This document shows, piece after piece, positions 1-8,008 of a stretch of DNA of 64,000 bases (within the stretch, counting starts at the first letter, position 1; every line of letters starts with the position of its first letter). The translations under genes and the position numbers were made by a program. Below the pieces are notes generated by a model that saw only the letters and a list, made by a program, of their open reading frames with translations, ran no database searches and was not told the origin of the DNA. The stretch lies in NCBI RefSeq assembly GCF_004014715.1, contig NZ_CP034834.1:434001-498000 (forward strand). The letters run 5' to 3'. This DNA comes from Pseudoalteromonas sp. R3 (GTDB lineage Bacteria; Pseudomonadota; Gammaproteobacteria; Enterobacterales; Alteromonadaceae).

Positions 1-163
1 GCTAATGAAGTTAAAGCAAATGCGGTGAAATGACATTGTTTGTAACTTTCTGTATTTGTGCTTAACTTTATTGACGTTTTCTGGTGTGAACGGTTCAAAA
101 GTAAACTGATTTATCGGTTTGCTGACATTTAATTAAAACGATAAATAAACTGAAGGGAAAAAT

Positions 164-3100
164 ATGAAACTCTTACATCCTGTTAGCCTAGCTGTGGCGA
201 TAGCGCTGGGCGGTGCCAGTTATTTGACATATCAACATGCGCAACAGACGCCATACGAGCAAAAGGCTGATTATCTGGCTGCAAAAGCTGAAAAAAAAGC
301 TAATTCACCGAAACGTTATGACAAGCCAAAAGAGGCACAAGAGTTTTATATTTCGCAGCGTCTGCCTAAAGGCGTAGAGACAATACCAACTGAAAAGTAT
401 TCACAGGCGCTTGAAGATATTAAGAATATGCGCCGTTATTCATTGGCTGACAACAAGATTGTTTTTGATTACGTGCCGCAGCTTAACTCTCCAGATGGGG
501 TACACCGTGAACTAGGGCAGTGGGAAGAGCTTGGTCCGGGCAACATAGGCGGTCGTACCAGAGCCTTGATCATTCACCCTACTGAGCACGATACTATGTA
601 CACCGCAGGTGTTGCTGGTGGTGTCTGGAAAACAACAGATGCGGGTAAATCATGGCAACCGTTAAGTGATTTGGCAACAAACTTGGCAGTAACAACGCTG
701 ACTTTTGCTCCAAATGATCCTAACACTATCTACGCAGGTACTGGTGAAGGCTTTTTCAATGCTGATGCATTACGCGGCGACGGTATCTTTAAGTCAACGG
801 ATGGTGGTGTGAGCTGGACTCAGCTTGAAGCGACTGCTGGCAATGAGCTATTTCACTACACTAATAAAATCGTATTTGGTAAAAACGACCCGTCGACGCT
901 TTATGCGGCCACTCGTGGTGGCGTTCAGCGCTCAAAAGACAACGGCACAAGTTGGGAAACGGTATTTGTAAAAGAGGATGCGGCTGTTGGTTGTACTGAT
1001 CTGACCGTAGTAGATGGTGGTGATCATGATGTACTCGTCACTGCTTGTGGTTCTTTTGATACAGGTGGTATGCACCGAAGCGCTGATGGTGGTGATACCT
1101 GGGCAGCGGTGCTAGAGCTTGAAACTCAAGGTCGTACGACAATCGCTGTGGCACCTTCTGACAACAACATCATGTATGCGTTGCTGGCTAATATTGGTGA
1201 CCACGGAATGGAAGCAGTCTATAAGTCAGAAGATATGGGTGCCACCTGGAATGCGACCGTCACTCGTGACACGGCAGACGAGTACAGCCGATTGTTACTT
1301 AGTAATACGGTTTACGGATTATTCCCTCAGTGCGGATATGGTCCTGAGCCACAGTTCTACAATCAGGGCTGGTATGACAATATCATTGCTGTAGACCCAG
1401 TGAATCCCGACGTTGTATGGACGGGTGGTATTGATATGTTCCGCTCAGATGACGGCGGTAAAACCTTCGTACCGACCAGCATCTGGTGGTTTGATATGGA
1501 CCACGAGCTGTATGCTCACGCAGACCAACATACCATTGTTTTCCACCCGGCGTATGATGGCGTGAACAACACAACCATGTTCGTTGGTAACGACGGTGGT
1601 ATCCAGAGAACAGACAACGCACTTGATGAGCGTCTAGATCTTCAACAGGTCTGTGGTGCATCAGACGATCCCAAAGGAAAAGTGAACTGGCAAACACTGA
1701 ATAACGGGTATGCGGTAACGCAATTCTACCATGGTACAGTTATGCCAGATGGTACAGCTTATTTTGGCGGTACACAGGACAATGGTACTTTGCTTGGTGA
1801 AGACGGCGGATTTAATGCGTGGCGTGAAATCACAGGTGGTGACGGTGGCTGGACAGCAGTTGATCCAACTAATCCGAACGTTTTATTCAGTGAATATACC
1901 AATCTATCCATACAGAAGTCGACTGATGGCGGTGTGACATTTGCTGATTCATTTAATGGTATTACTGGCGATGGCTTCCCGTTTATTACACGTTTCGAAA
2001 TGGCACCATCTAACCCTCAGGTTCTATGGATAGGCGGTAATCAGCTGTGGCGTACTACTGATCAGGCTGAAAACTGGGTGGCAGGTAGCCCGGTATTAGA
2101 TAGTTCAGTTTATGCTATCGGGATTGCACCGCAAAACGAAAACATTGTTGCAGCGGGTACTCGAGAAGGTTATATCTACATTAACTATAATGCGGGTGAA
2201 GCTGACGACTCAACACCTTGGAATAGCTTCAAAATCGGTGCTGAGGACGTTCGCGCAACTATCAGTGCAATAGCATTTGACCCGACTGATGACAAAGTTG
2301 CTTATGCAACAGTATCGACATTTGATCAGGCACATGTTTGGAAAACCACTGATGGTGGTAAGAGCTGGATGTCTATTGATAAAGACATTCCTAATGTCCC
2401 TGCAACATCTGTAGCGGTTGACCCTAAGAATGCAAAACGTGTCATTATTGGTACCGACTTAGGTGTGTTTATTTCAACAGATGGTGGCGAAAATTGGTTT
2501 GCTGATGGTTCTGGCCTGGCAAATACCAACGTTGCGAAAGTAGCGTTCCATGGTAATGAGGTCTTTGCTTTCACTCATGGACGCAGTGCTTACAAAGTTG
2601 CATCAGCCACCGACGAGCATTATGAAATTACGTTGGATGAAGACTCAACAGCGAATGTTTCGTCTGCGTTTGCTGATAGATTCAAGAACGCATTTGCCTC
2701 GGTCGAAATTACTGAGCTACCTGAGTCAGGCGATTTGATGCTGGGTGAAGAACTACTGGCTGTTGGTGCTGTGATTGCGCTGGATAAGTTTGATATGGTG
2801 ACCTACACGCCAGAAACCAACTTTACAGGAGAAGACTCCTTCAAGTTTACCGGCACTGCTGATAAAGCTGAGTCGGCTCAAGAGGTAACCGTTGAGCTTA
2901 ACGTTGAAGACGTTAATGACATGCCTGTTATCGCAGATCTGGAAGACCTTGAAGTGATGTTAGGTCAGGCTGTTGAAGTTGACTTTAATGGTAAGGTTTC
3001 TGATTTGGATAGTGAAAATATAACACTGTCAATCGAGCCGCAGATCCCTGGCCTGAGATTCTCAGAAGGTGTGTTGAGTGGTATTGCGAGCAGCGTCTTC

Positions 3101-3568
3101 AGCGGCGATGTTAAACTACATGCAACAGATGGTGATCATGAAGTTTCAGCAAGCTTTGCAGTCAATATCTATGATGCATCTCCGGTTATCGAGTCAAATC
3201 AGAGCTTTGAAGTGGTTGAGAATACACCAATAGGTACTGTTATCGGTCAACTGGTATTCAGCGACCCAGATGCTGAAGTATCTCCGGTTGAGAAGTTCCA
3301 CGTTTATGGTGACAGCCTATTTAGTGTTGACGCAGAAGGTAATGTAATTGTCGCAAAAGAGTTGGACTTTGAGTTCCAGGAAGAGGTTTATTTTGGCGTT
3401 CAGGCTGAAGACACCCATGGGAACTTGTCTAACCATACAGAAGTGCATGTCACAATCAGAGATCTGCGCGGTAATGATGATGACGACGACGATGGTGATT
3501 CAGGTTCATTCGCTTGGTTATCACTTCTAAGTTTACCGTTAGCAATGCTTCGCAGAAGACGCAAGTAA
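164..3568 (+). CDS. Secreted sortilin/VPS10-type beta-propeller protein with GlyGly-CTERM-like tail
   Basis: Predicted exported protein of 1134 residues. The N-terminus has a short basic region and a hydrophobic stretch (about residues 6-22), as in a signal peptide. Residues about 110-840 hold many Asp-box/BNR repeats of the type S-x-D-G-G-x-x-W (for example STDGGVSW and SADGGDTW), the hallmark of sortilin/VPS10 and sialidase-like propellers. Residues about 860-1105 look like tandem cadherin-like or Ig-like repeats. The end has a run of six Asp, then G-S, a hydrophobic segment and RRRRK, which fits a GlyGly-CTERM sorting signal processed by rhombosortase after type II secretion. No enzymatic activity can be assigned; these propellers often bind or cleave polymers outside the cell. 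The gene stands alone and ends at a strong terminator. Start codon ATG is preceded by an AGGGA-like site. Confidence 0.8.
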   Translation: MKLLHPVSLAVAIALGGASYLTYQHAQQTPYEQKADYLAAKAEKKANSPKRYDKPKEAQEFYISQRLPKGVETIPTEKYSQALEDIKNMRRYSLADNKIVFDYVPQLNSPDGVHRELGQWEELGPGNIGGRTRALIIHPTEHDTMYTAGVAGGVWKTTDAGKSWQPLSDLATNLAVTTLTFAPNDPNTIYAGTGEGFFNADALRGDGIFKSTDGGVSWTQLEATAGNELFHYTNKIVFGKNDPSTLYAATRGGVQRSKDNGTSWETVFVKEDAAVGCTDLTVVDGGDHDVLVTACGSFDTGGMHRSADGGDTWAAVLELETQGRTTIAVAPSDNNIMYALLANIGDHGMEAVYKSEDMGATWNATVTRDTADEYSRLLLSNTVYGLFPQCGYGPEPQFYNQGWYDNIIAVDPVNPDVVWTGGIDMFRSDDGGKTFVPTSIWWFDMDHELYAHADQHTIVFHPAYDGVNNTTMFVGNDGGIQRTDNALDERLDLQQVCGASDDPKGKVNWQTLNNGYAVTQFYHGTVMPDGTAYFGGTQDNGTLLGEDGGFNAWREITGGDGGWTAVDPTNPNVLFSEYTNLSIQKSTDGGVTFADSFNGITGDGFPFITRFEMAPSNPQVLWIGGNQLWRTTDQAENWVAGSPVLDSSVYAIGIAPQNENIVAAGTREGYIYINYNAGEADDSTPWNSFKIGAEDVRATISAIAFDPTDDKVAYATVSTFDQAHVWKTTDGGKSWMSIDKDIPNVPATSVAVDPKNAKRVIIGTDLGVFISTDGGENWFADGSGLANTNVAKVAFHGNEVFAFTHGRSAYKVASATDEHYEITLDEDSTANVSSAFADRFKNAFASVEITELPESGDLMLGEELLAVGAVIALDKFDMVTYTPETNFTGEDSFKFTGTADKAESAQEVTVELNVEDVNDMPVIADLEDLEVMLGQAVEVDFNGKVSDLDSENITLSIEPQIPGLRFSEGVLSGIASSVFSGDVKLHATDGDHEVSASFAVNIYDASPVIESNQSFEVVENTPIGTVIGQLVFSDPDAEVSPVEKFHVYGDSLFSVDAEGNVIVAKELDFEFQEEVYFGVQAEDTHGNLSNHTEVHVTIRDLRGNDDDDDDGDSGSFAWLSLLSLPLAMLRRRRK

Positions 3569-3588
3569 TCTAACAGAAGATGAATTTA

Positions 3589-3622
3589 AGGCGAGTCAGT
3601 GTAAACTGACTCGCCTTTTTTG
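3589..3622 (+). terminator. Rho-independent terminator after the propeller gene
   Basis: A 13-base perfect stem (AAGGCGAGTCAGT with its complement) closes a GTAA loop and is followed by a run of six T. It lies 21 bases after the stop codon of the propeller gene. Confidence 0.93.
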
Positions 3623-3788
3623 TGCTCAGAACAAGGTATACATTTTTGGACGTTGTGAGCAATTCTCTCGAGTGAAGGTTACTTTTTATAACAAATTGTT
3701 GATAGATTGAGCGAACGGCATACAAAGCACTGGATCTTACGAACTAGGCTGATATAACTAGCTATGGATTGAGAAACAGGAATTCGTC

Positions 3789-4049
3789 ATGATGGACAAA
3801 ACACAACAATTGGATAACAGCGTCATTGCTGAATTACAAAATAAAGACCATTCAGAGCAGCTAAAGCATTTGGACAACCTGAGCTGCACGCATGGCGACA
3901 TCATTGAGCTTTTAGCACAGTATCTGGCATTGAGTGAGCAAGATGATGATAGCCAGTTTGACGCCTGGTACGATGCATTATGCCCTGATCAATTGACGGT
4001 TTTAAAAGCGTTTGAAATTTTCCGGGCCCACTATGAGCAGGCCCATTAG
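3789..4049 (+). CDS. Small acidic hypothetical protein
   Basis: An 86-residue acidic protein without signal peptide or membrane segment. I do not recognise a family. It is Asp/Glu/Gln rich and predicted largely helical, with a conserved-looking core around DAWYDALCPDQLTVLKAFEIF. An AGGA motif lies 8 bases before the ATG; a second in-frame ATG follows at once, so the true start could be one codon later. The gene converges with the next one, with only 38 bases between them. It is probably real because of the ribosome binding site, the length and the fit between terminated neighbours, but its function is unknown. Confidence 0.6.
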   Translation: MMDKTQQLDNSVIAELQNKDHSEQLKHLDNLSCTHGDIIELLAQYLALSEQDDDSQFDAWYDALCPDQLTVLKAFEIFRAHYEQAH

Positions 4050-4087
4050 TCATTGGCAAAGTAAAAGGGTACTTAAGGACGTACTGG

Positions 4088-4741
4088 CTAGCGAATGGAT
4101 AGGTCGTATTTTGCGACCAGACACTCAATGTATTTGTAACGGATAGACATGGGCTTTTCGTGCTCCATATGGTGACTGAGTGCACGGTTTAAGAGTTTTA
4201 ATGCGTTAAGCAGTTCTGCTCTGTGTTCAGCCGGGATATGGCTGGCCGTGCGTTCTTCCGTTAATGCATCGACCAGCGCACGGCCTAAGTCAATGTATAC
4301 GACCTCTTCTACGAGTCCGTTTTGGCTGATAACACCGTACTTGCTGCACAAATACTGCTGCCAGCTTTGTTGAATATGCTCCGGTAAATCTTCATTAAAT
4401 CGACAATCATGGCTGATTAAGCCTTGTTGAGCACATTTGTTCAGTGTCTGGATGTACTTTTGCTGGAACAATTCATAGGCATGTGATGATTGCTCTACCT
4501 GATGTTTAAGTAGCAGATGCCCCCATTGTTCTGCTCCTCGTGGATAATATTCTGTGTGTTCAACACATTCATATAGTCCAAGATAGGAGCTACACTTTAT
4601 CTGGTTTTCAATGCTGTAACTGGCATTGGGAAAAATACAGGACTCCTGCCAGTGGAGCAACTGATCTTGCGTGATTCTGAGTGTGCTGCACAGCTCTTCG
4701 GCACTATAAAAGTGTGTATTAAGATGTTGGGACAGACGCAT
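4088..4741 (-). CDS. Uncharacterised protein with MerR-like N-terminal helix-turn-helix (possible DUF6058)
   Basis: A 217-residue cytoplasmic protein. Residues about 10-35 (FYSAEELCSTLRITQDQLLHW) look like the first helices of a MerR-type DNA-binding fold, in which a short helix-turn-helix is followed by a wing. The rest is mostly helical with several Cys, Tyr and His residues and matches no enzyme I know. The general pattern (N-terminal MerR-like part, about 200 residues, Alteromonadales/Vibrionales distribution) resembles DUF6058, but this is from memory. It is convergent with the small gene before it and divergent from the dapA-like gene after it. A regulatory role is inference only. Confidence 0.65.
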   Translation of the reverse strand: MRLSQHLNTHFYSAEELCSTLRITQDQLLHWQESCIFPNASYSIENQIKCSSYLGLYECVEHTEYYPRGAEQWGHLLLKHQVEQSSHAYELFQQKYIQTLNKCAQQGLISHDCRFNEDLPEHIQQSWQQYLCSKYGVISQNGLVEEVVYIDLGRALVDALTEERTASHIPAEHRAELLNALKLLNRALSHHMEHEKPMSIRYKYIECLVAKYDLSIR

Positions 4742-4892
4742 AAAACGGATACTGGTTGTATGTACAGTGTTTTTATTGTGTCGGAATCAACTTGTTTAGG
4801 CAAGTTGTTTTACAAAATTTCCGCTTGCCCCTCGGATCTGACATGTATTTGTGTTAAAACTTAGCGCCAACAAAGAACTGAATGATATCCGT

Positions 4893-5807
4893 ATGCGCAA
4901 TATAGACACCATAAAACAAGCCAGTTTAATTACAGCTATAAAAACACCTTATGATTTGCATGGTAACATCGATCTTGCCGGGTTCGACTCGCTTGTCGAA
5001 ACTCAAATAGCGGCTGGCGTCGATGGGATCATTGTAGGTGGTACCACAGGTGAAGGCCAGTTGATGAACTGGGAAGAGCACCTGATGCTCATCGCCCATA
5101 GTGTTAATAAATTTTCAGACAGACTGGTGATTGTTGGTAATACTGGCAGTAATAACACCCGTGAGGCTATAAAAGCAACGGAATATGGTTTTGCATCCGG
5201 AATGGATGCTGCACTGCAAATCAACCCTTACTATGGGCGTACATCAGACGCTGGGTTGATTGAGCACTTTTCTCGTTTGCTTGCAATCGGGCCTGCATTC
5301 ATTTACAACGTGCCTGGGCGTACAGGTCAGGATCTGACCCCCGATATCATAGAGCCGCTAGCTAAGCATGTTAATTTTATAGGAATGAAAGAGTGTGCAG
5401 GTCATGAACGGATCGCCTATTACGAAGAGAGGGGCATTGCTTGCTGGTCTGGAAACGATGATCAGGCTCACGATAGCCGCCATTTACATCAAGCACATGG
5501 AGTGATTTCGGTTACTTCAAATCTTGTGCCTCAGTTATTTCGGTCGCTGATGGATAACAAGAATGATGAGTTGAATGCTCAGTTGCAGCCTCTAATGAAT
5601 TGGTTGTTCTGCGAACCAAACCCGATAGCGATCAACACGGCTCTGGCGATGACAGGCGCAGCATTACCTGTATTCCGATTGCCTTACGTGCCATTGAATG
5701 AGTCACAGCAGAAGCTCGGCGTTGAGCTAATTAACAGCCTGAGCCACGAAGATGTGGTCGGTGGTACTGCGACAGTTATCAACCCTGACGAAGTTAAATT
5801 ATATTAA
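4893..5807 (+). CDS. dapA: 4-hydroxy-tetrahydrodipicolinate synthase, plant-like type
   Basis: Condenses pyruvate with aspartate semialdehyde in lysine and diaminopimelate synthesis. Family hallmarks are all visible: the GGTTGEG substrate loop, the tyrosine in YNVPGRT, and the Schiff-base lysine in GMKECAG. The sequence matches the plant chloroplast enzymes unusually well (TAIKTPY, VGGTTGEGQLM, INPYYG, WSGNDDQ-HDSR, VISVTSNLVP, LFCEPNPI, VFRLPYVPL), far better than it matches E. coli DapA. I chose ATG 4893 because the family begins just before the LITAIKTPY strand; a GTG at 4851 would add 14 residues. No other lysine gene is adjacent, so it may be a second paralogue beside a standard dapA elsewhere. 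Confidence 0.85.
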   Translation: MRNIDTIKQASLITAIKTPYDLHGNIDLAGFDSLVETQIAAGVDGIIVGGTTGEGQLMNWEEHLMLIAHSVNKFSDRLVIVGNTGSNNTREAIKATEYGFASGMDAALQINPYYGRTSDAGLIEHFSRLLAIGPAFIYNVPGRTGQDLTPDIIEPLAKHVNFIGMKECAGHERIAYYEERGIACWSGNDDQAHDSRHLHQAHGVISVTSNLVPQLFRSLMDNKNDELNAQLQPLMNWLFCEPNPIAINTALAMTGAALPVFRLPYVPLNESQQKLGVELINSLSHEDVVGGTATVINPDEVKLY

Positions 5808-5820
5808 CCGCTTACTATTG

Positions 5821-5850
5821 GTGACACTGAACCTGTAAATAGCGTATAAT
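5821..5850 (+). promoter_or_regulatory. Putative sigma-70 promoter of rhlE
   Basis: A perfect TATAAT (5845-5850) is preceded by GTGACA (5821-5826) with an 18-base spacer. Transcription would begin near 5857, about 30 bases before the rhlE ATG. Confidence 0.6.
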
Positions 5851-5884
5851 CTGCGGCCCTTCATTATTGGTCGCAGGTTTTTTT
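5851..5884 (+). terminator. Terminator-like hairpin directly before rhlE
   Basis: CTGCGGCC (5851-5858) pairs with GGTCGCAG (5869-5876), with one G-U pair, and is followed by seven T (5878-5884), only three bases before the rhlE ATG. It may terminate the dapA transcript. If transcripts that start upstream are used it could also attenuate rhlE. Its left arm sits at or before the start site predicted from the TATAAT box. Confidence 0.6.
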
Positions 5885-5887
5885 GCT

Positions 5888-7186
5888 ATGAATTTTAAGT
5901 CTTTCAGTTTTCCCGATGCCTTACTACAGGCGCTTGATGAATTAAATTTCCATACCCTGACACCGATACAGCAAGCTGCTATTCCAGTTGTAAGGCGTGG
6001 ACACGACGTTCTGGCAACGGCACAAACCGGAACGGGTAAAACCGCAGCGTTTGCATTGCCTGTGATCCACCGTCTGCTGGAGGGAGAATCTCTGGAATCG
6101 CCAAGAGCGCTGATCCTGGCTCCAACTCGTGAGTTAGCTGAGCAAATAGCCAATAACTGCGACGCATTTTGTCAATATACCCCTTTAACCGTTCAGGCTG
6201 TCTTTGGTGGTGTGAACGTAGATGGTCAAACACAGCGCTTGTCTCAGGGCGTTGATATCCTGGTTGCGACACCGGGCCGCTTGCTCGACTTAATTCGTTT
6301 AGGTGCTGTCAGTCTCGCCCAGGTTAAATATCTGGTATTGGATGAAGCAGACCGTATGCTGGATATGGGCTTTATTGCTGATATGCAGAAGGTCATTAAC
6401 ATGGCTAGCGAAGACAGACAGCTGTTGTTGTTCTCCGCGACCTTCCCAACAGCCGTGAAACAGTTCGCAAAGCAAGTGCTTCGAGAGCCAAAACTCGTTC
6501 AGGCAGCCAAAGAGAATACGACCGCTGAAACGGTAAGACACGTTGTTTATCCGGTTGAACAAAAACGTAAGCAAGAGTTACTTTCAGAATTAATCGGCAA
6601 GAAAAACTGGTTGCAAGTGCTGGTTTTCGTCAATATGAAGGACGATGCGGATCAACTGGTCAAGGAGCTCGAATTGGATGGTATCAGTGCTACTGTATGT
6701 CACGGTGACAAGAGTCAGGGAGCGCGTCGTCGTGCATTGCGCGAATTTAAAGAAGGTAAAGTCCGGGTATTAGTGGCAACTGAGGTAGCGGCTCGTGGTA
6801 TCGACATTGATGGCTTGCCGCGCGTTATTAACTATGACCTACCGTATCTGGCTGAAGACTATGTACACCGTATAGGCCGTACCGGCCGCGCCGGCAATTC
6901 GGGTCAGGCTATTTCCTTTGTGGCGCGAGAAGAAGAGCAAACGCTGATCCACATTGAAACCTTGATTGAGCAAAAGATTAAACGCTACTATTTACCAGGA
7001 TACGAGGTTGCCAACAGAGAAAACCTGATTGAGAATTTGGCCAAGAAACCGTCTCATCAGCGTCGAAAAGCACGTACTAATCGCCCAAGCAACCAGGCCA
7101 GTGGCGAAGCACGCGCTAAAAATCGTTCTAAAATTAGTAATGTCCGTCAGAGATTAAAAGGCGCCCAGCTAAAACTACAAAAGTAA
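5888..7186 (+). CDS. rhlE: ATP-dependent RNA helicase, RhlE-type DEAD-box protein
   Basis: Unwinds RNA duplexes in ribosome assembly or RNA decay. About 432 residues with all DEAD-box motifs in order: Q motif (LTPIQQAAIP), motif I AQTGTGKT, PTRELA, DEAD, SAT, then the helicase C domain with ARGIDIDGL and HRIGRTGRAG. The C-terminal 50 residues are Lys/Arg rich (KKPSHQRRKARTN), as in RhlE proteins where the tail binds RNA. ATG 5888 was chosen over an in-frame TTG at 5867 because MNFKSFSF matches the usual RhlE start, and the TTG lies in the hairpin. It is monocistronic between the upstream hairpin and an inverted repeat after the stop. Confidence 0.93.
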   Translation: MNFKSFSFPDALLQALDELNFHTLTPIQQAAIPVVRRGHDVLATAQTGTGKTAAFALPVIHRLLEGESLESPRALILAPTRELAEQIANNCDAFCQYTPLTVQAVFGGVNVDGQTQRLSQGVDILVATPGRLLDLIRLGAVSLAQVKYLVLDEADRMLDMGFIADMQKVINMASEDRQLLLFSATFPTAVKQFAKQVLREPKLVQAAKENTTAETVRHVVYPVEQKRKQELLSELIGKKNWLQVLVFVNMKDDADQLVKELELDGISATVCHGDKSQGARRRALREFKEGKVRVLVATEVAARGIDIDGLPRVINYDLPYLAEDYVHRIGRTGRAGNSGQAISFVAREEEQTLIHIETLIEQKIKRYYLPGYEVANRENLIENLAKKPSHQRRKARTNRPSNQASGEARAKNRSKISNVRQRLKGAQLKLQK

Positions 7187-7195
7187 TTCAGTGTT

Positions 7196-7223
7196 TGAGA
7201 TCTGGCCATATGGACCAGATCTC
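7196..7223. terminator. Inverted repeat between convergent rhlE and GST genes
   Basis: TGAGATCTGG (7196-7205) pairs perfectly with CCAGATCTCA (7214-7223) around an 8-base loop. There is no clear T run on either strand, so termination is inferred from its position between two converging genes. Confidence 0.5.
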
Positions 7224-7228
7224 AGCGT

Positions 7229-7864
7229 TCAGCGATACATGCCTAATTCTGTCCCTTCTTTCTTACATACCGCTTCAATAGCCGGGTGTCTTGATATACC
7301 AGCTAAGTAACGTCCCAGATGCTCGAACTGTAGGGGAGGTTTTGCAAGCTCGTCAGCCCAAATGCACAGCATAAATAAATAGCAGTCACAAACAGTAAAT
7401 TGTTCACCGACCATATAGGTCTTATCTGCAAGGTGTCTGTCCAGTAAAGTGAGCATGTCCTGAACCCGCGATTGCTGAGTCCGAATAATATCATCATACA
7501 TCAGTGCACTTTGCGTATGTCGCTCCGGATAAAAATAAATCATCAACTCTGCTTGTACTGTTGTTGTGAGATACATCAGCCATTGATAAAACTCAGCTCT
7601 GTGCTGTGACTCAGAAGGTATTAGGTTCCCTTCGGGATGTTTTTCACATAAATAGAGGCATATTGCAGCACTCTCAAACAGAACAAACTCGTCGTCTACC
7701 AGAGTAGGGATCCTTCCTGTAGGGTTGAGCCGTAAATACTGTGCCGATCTTTGAACATTTTTTTTTCTGTCGACAAGTTCAAGCTGGTAAGGGACCTGGA
7801 GGGCTTCTAGAACAAAGTGGGGTGCTAAACTCGCATTGCGTGGATAGTAAAACAGTGTATACAT
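7229..7864 (-). CDS. Glutathione S-transferase family protein
   Basis: A 211-residue cytosolic GST. The N-terminal thioredoxin-like domain has YPRNASLAPHFVLEAL, where the Ser after Ala may activate glutathione, the cis-proline strand GRIPTLVDDEF, and the glutathione-binding ES pair in LFESAAICLYLCEKHP. The helical C-terminal domain includes the N-capping-type segment FTVCDCYLFML. It would conjugate glutathione to electrophiles or reduce peroxides; the substrate is unknown. I set the start at ATG 7864 (MYTLFYYPRNAS), because the longer open frame adds 25 residues unlike any GST. It converges with rhlE and stands alone. Confidence 0.85.
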   Translation of the reverse strand: MYTLFYYPRNASLAPHFVLEALQVPYQLELVDRKKNVQRSAQYLRLNPTGRIPTLVDDEFVLFESAAICLYLCEKHPEGNLIPSESQHRAEFYQWLMYLTTTVQAELMIYFYPERHTQSALMYDDIIRTQQSRVQDMLTLLDRHLADKTYMVGEQFTVCDCYLFMLCIWADELAKPPLQFEHLGRYLAGISRHPAIEAVCKKEGTELGMYR

Positions 7865-7973
7865 GGTTAGCCTTAAATAGTTTATGTCGTAGGTTGTAAA
7901 CTCCTTTTCGGCGATTCCTATAGGACTGTAGGACAGCATCGACTATTAAACAAATAGAACCTTGCATATTCGC

Positions 7974-8002
7974 CAAAAAAAATGCCAGCGGTCGCTGGCA
8001 TC
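7974..8002 (-). terminator. Terminator after the AbgT-family gene
   Basis: ATGCCAGCG and CGCTGGCAT form a 9-base stem around GT (7982-8001). On the minus strand it is followed by a run of eight T. It ends just after the stop codon of the transporter gene at 8009. Confidence 0.85.
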
Positions 8003-8008
8003 ATTTCG

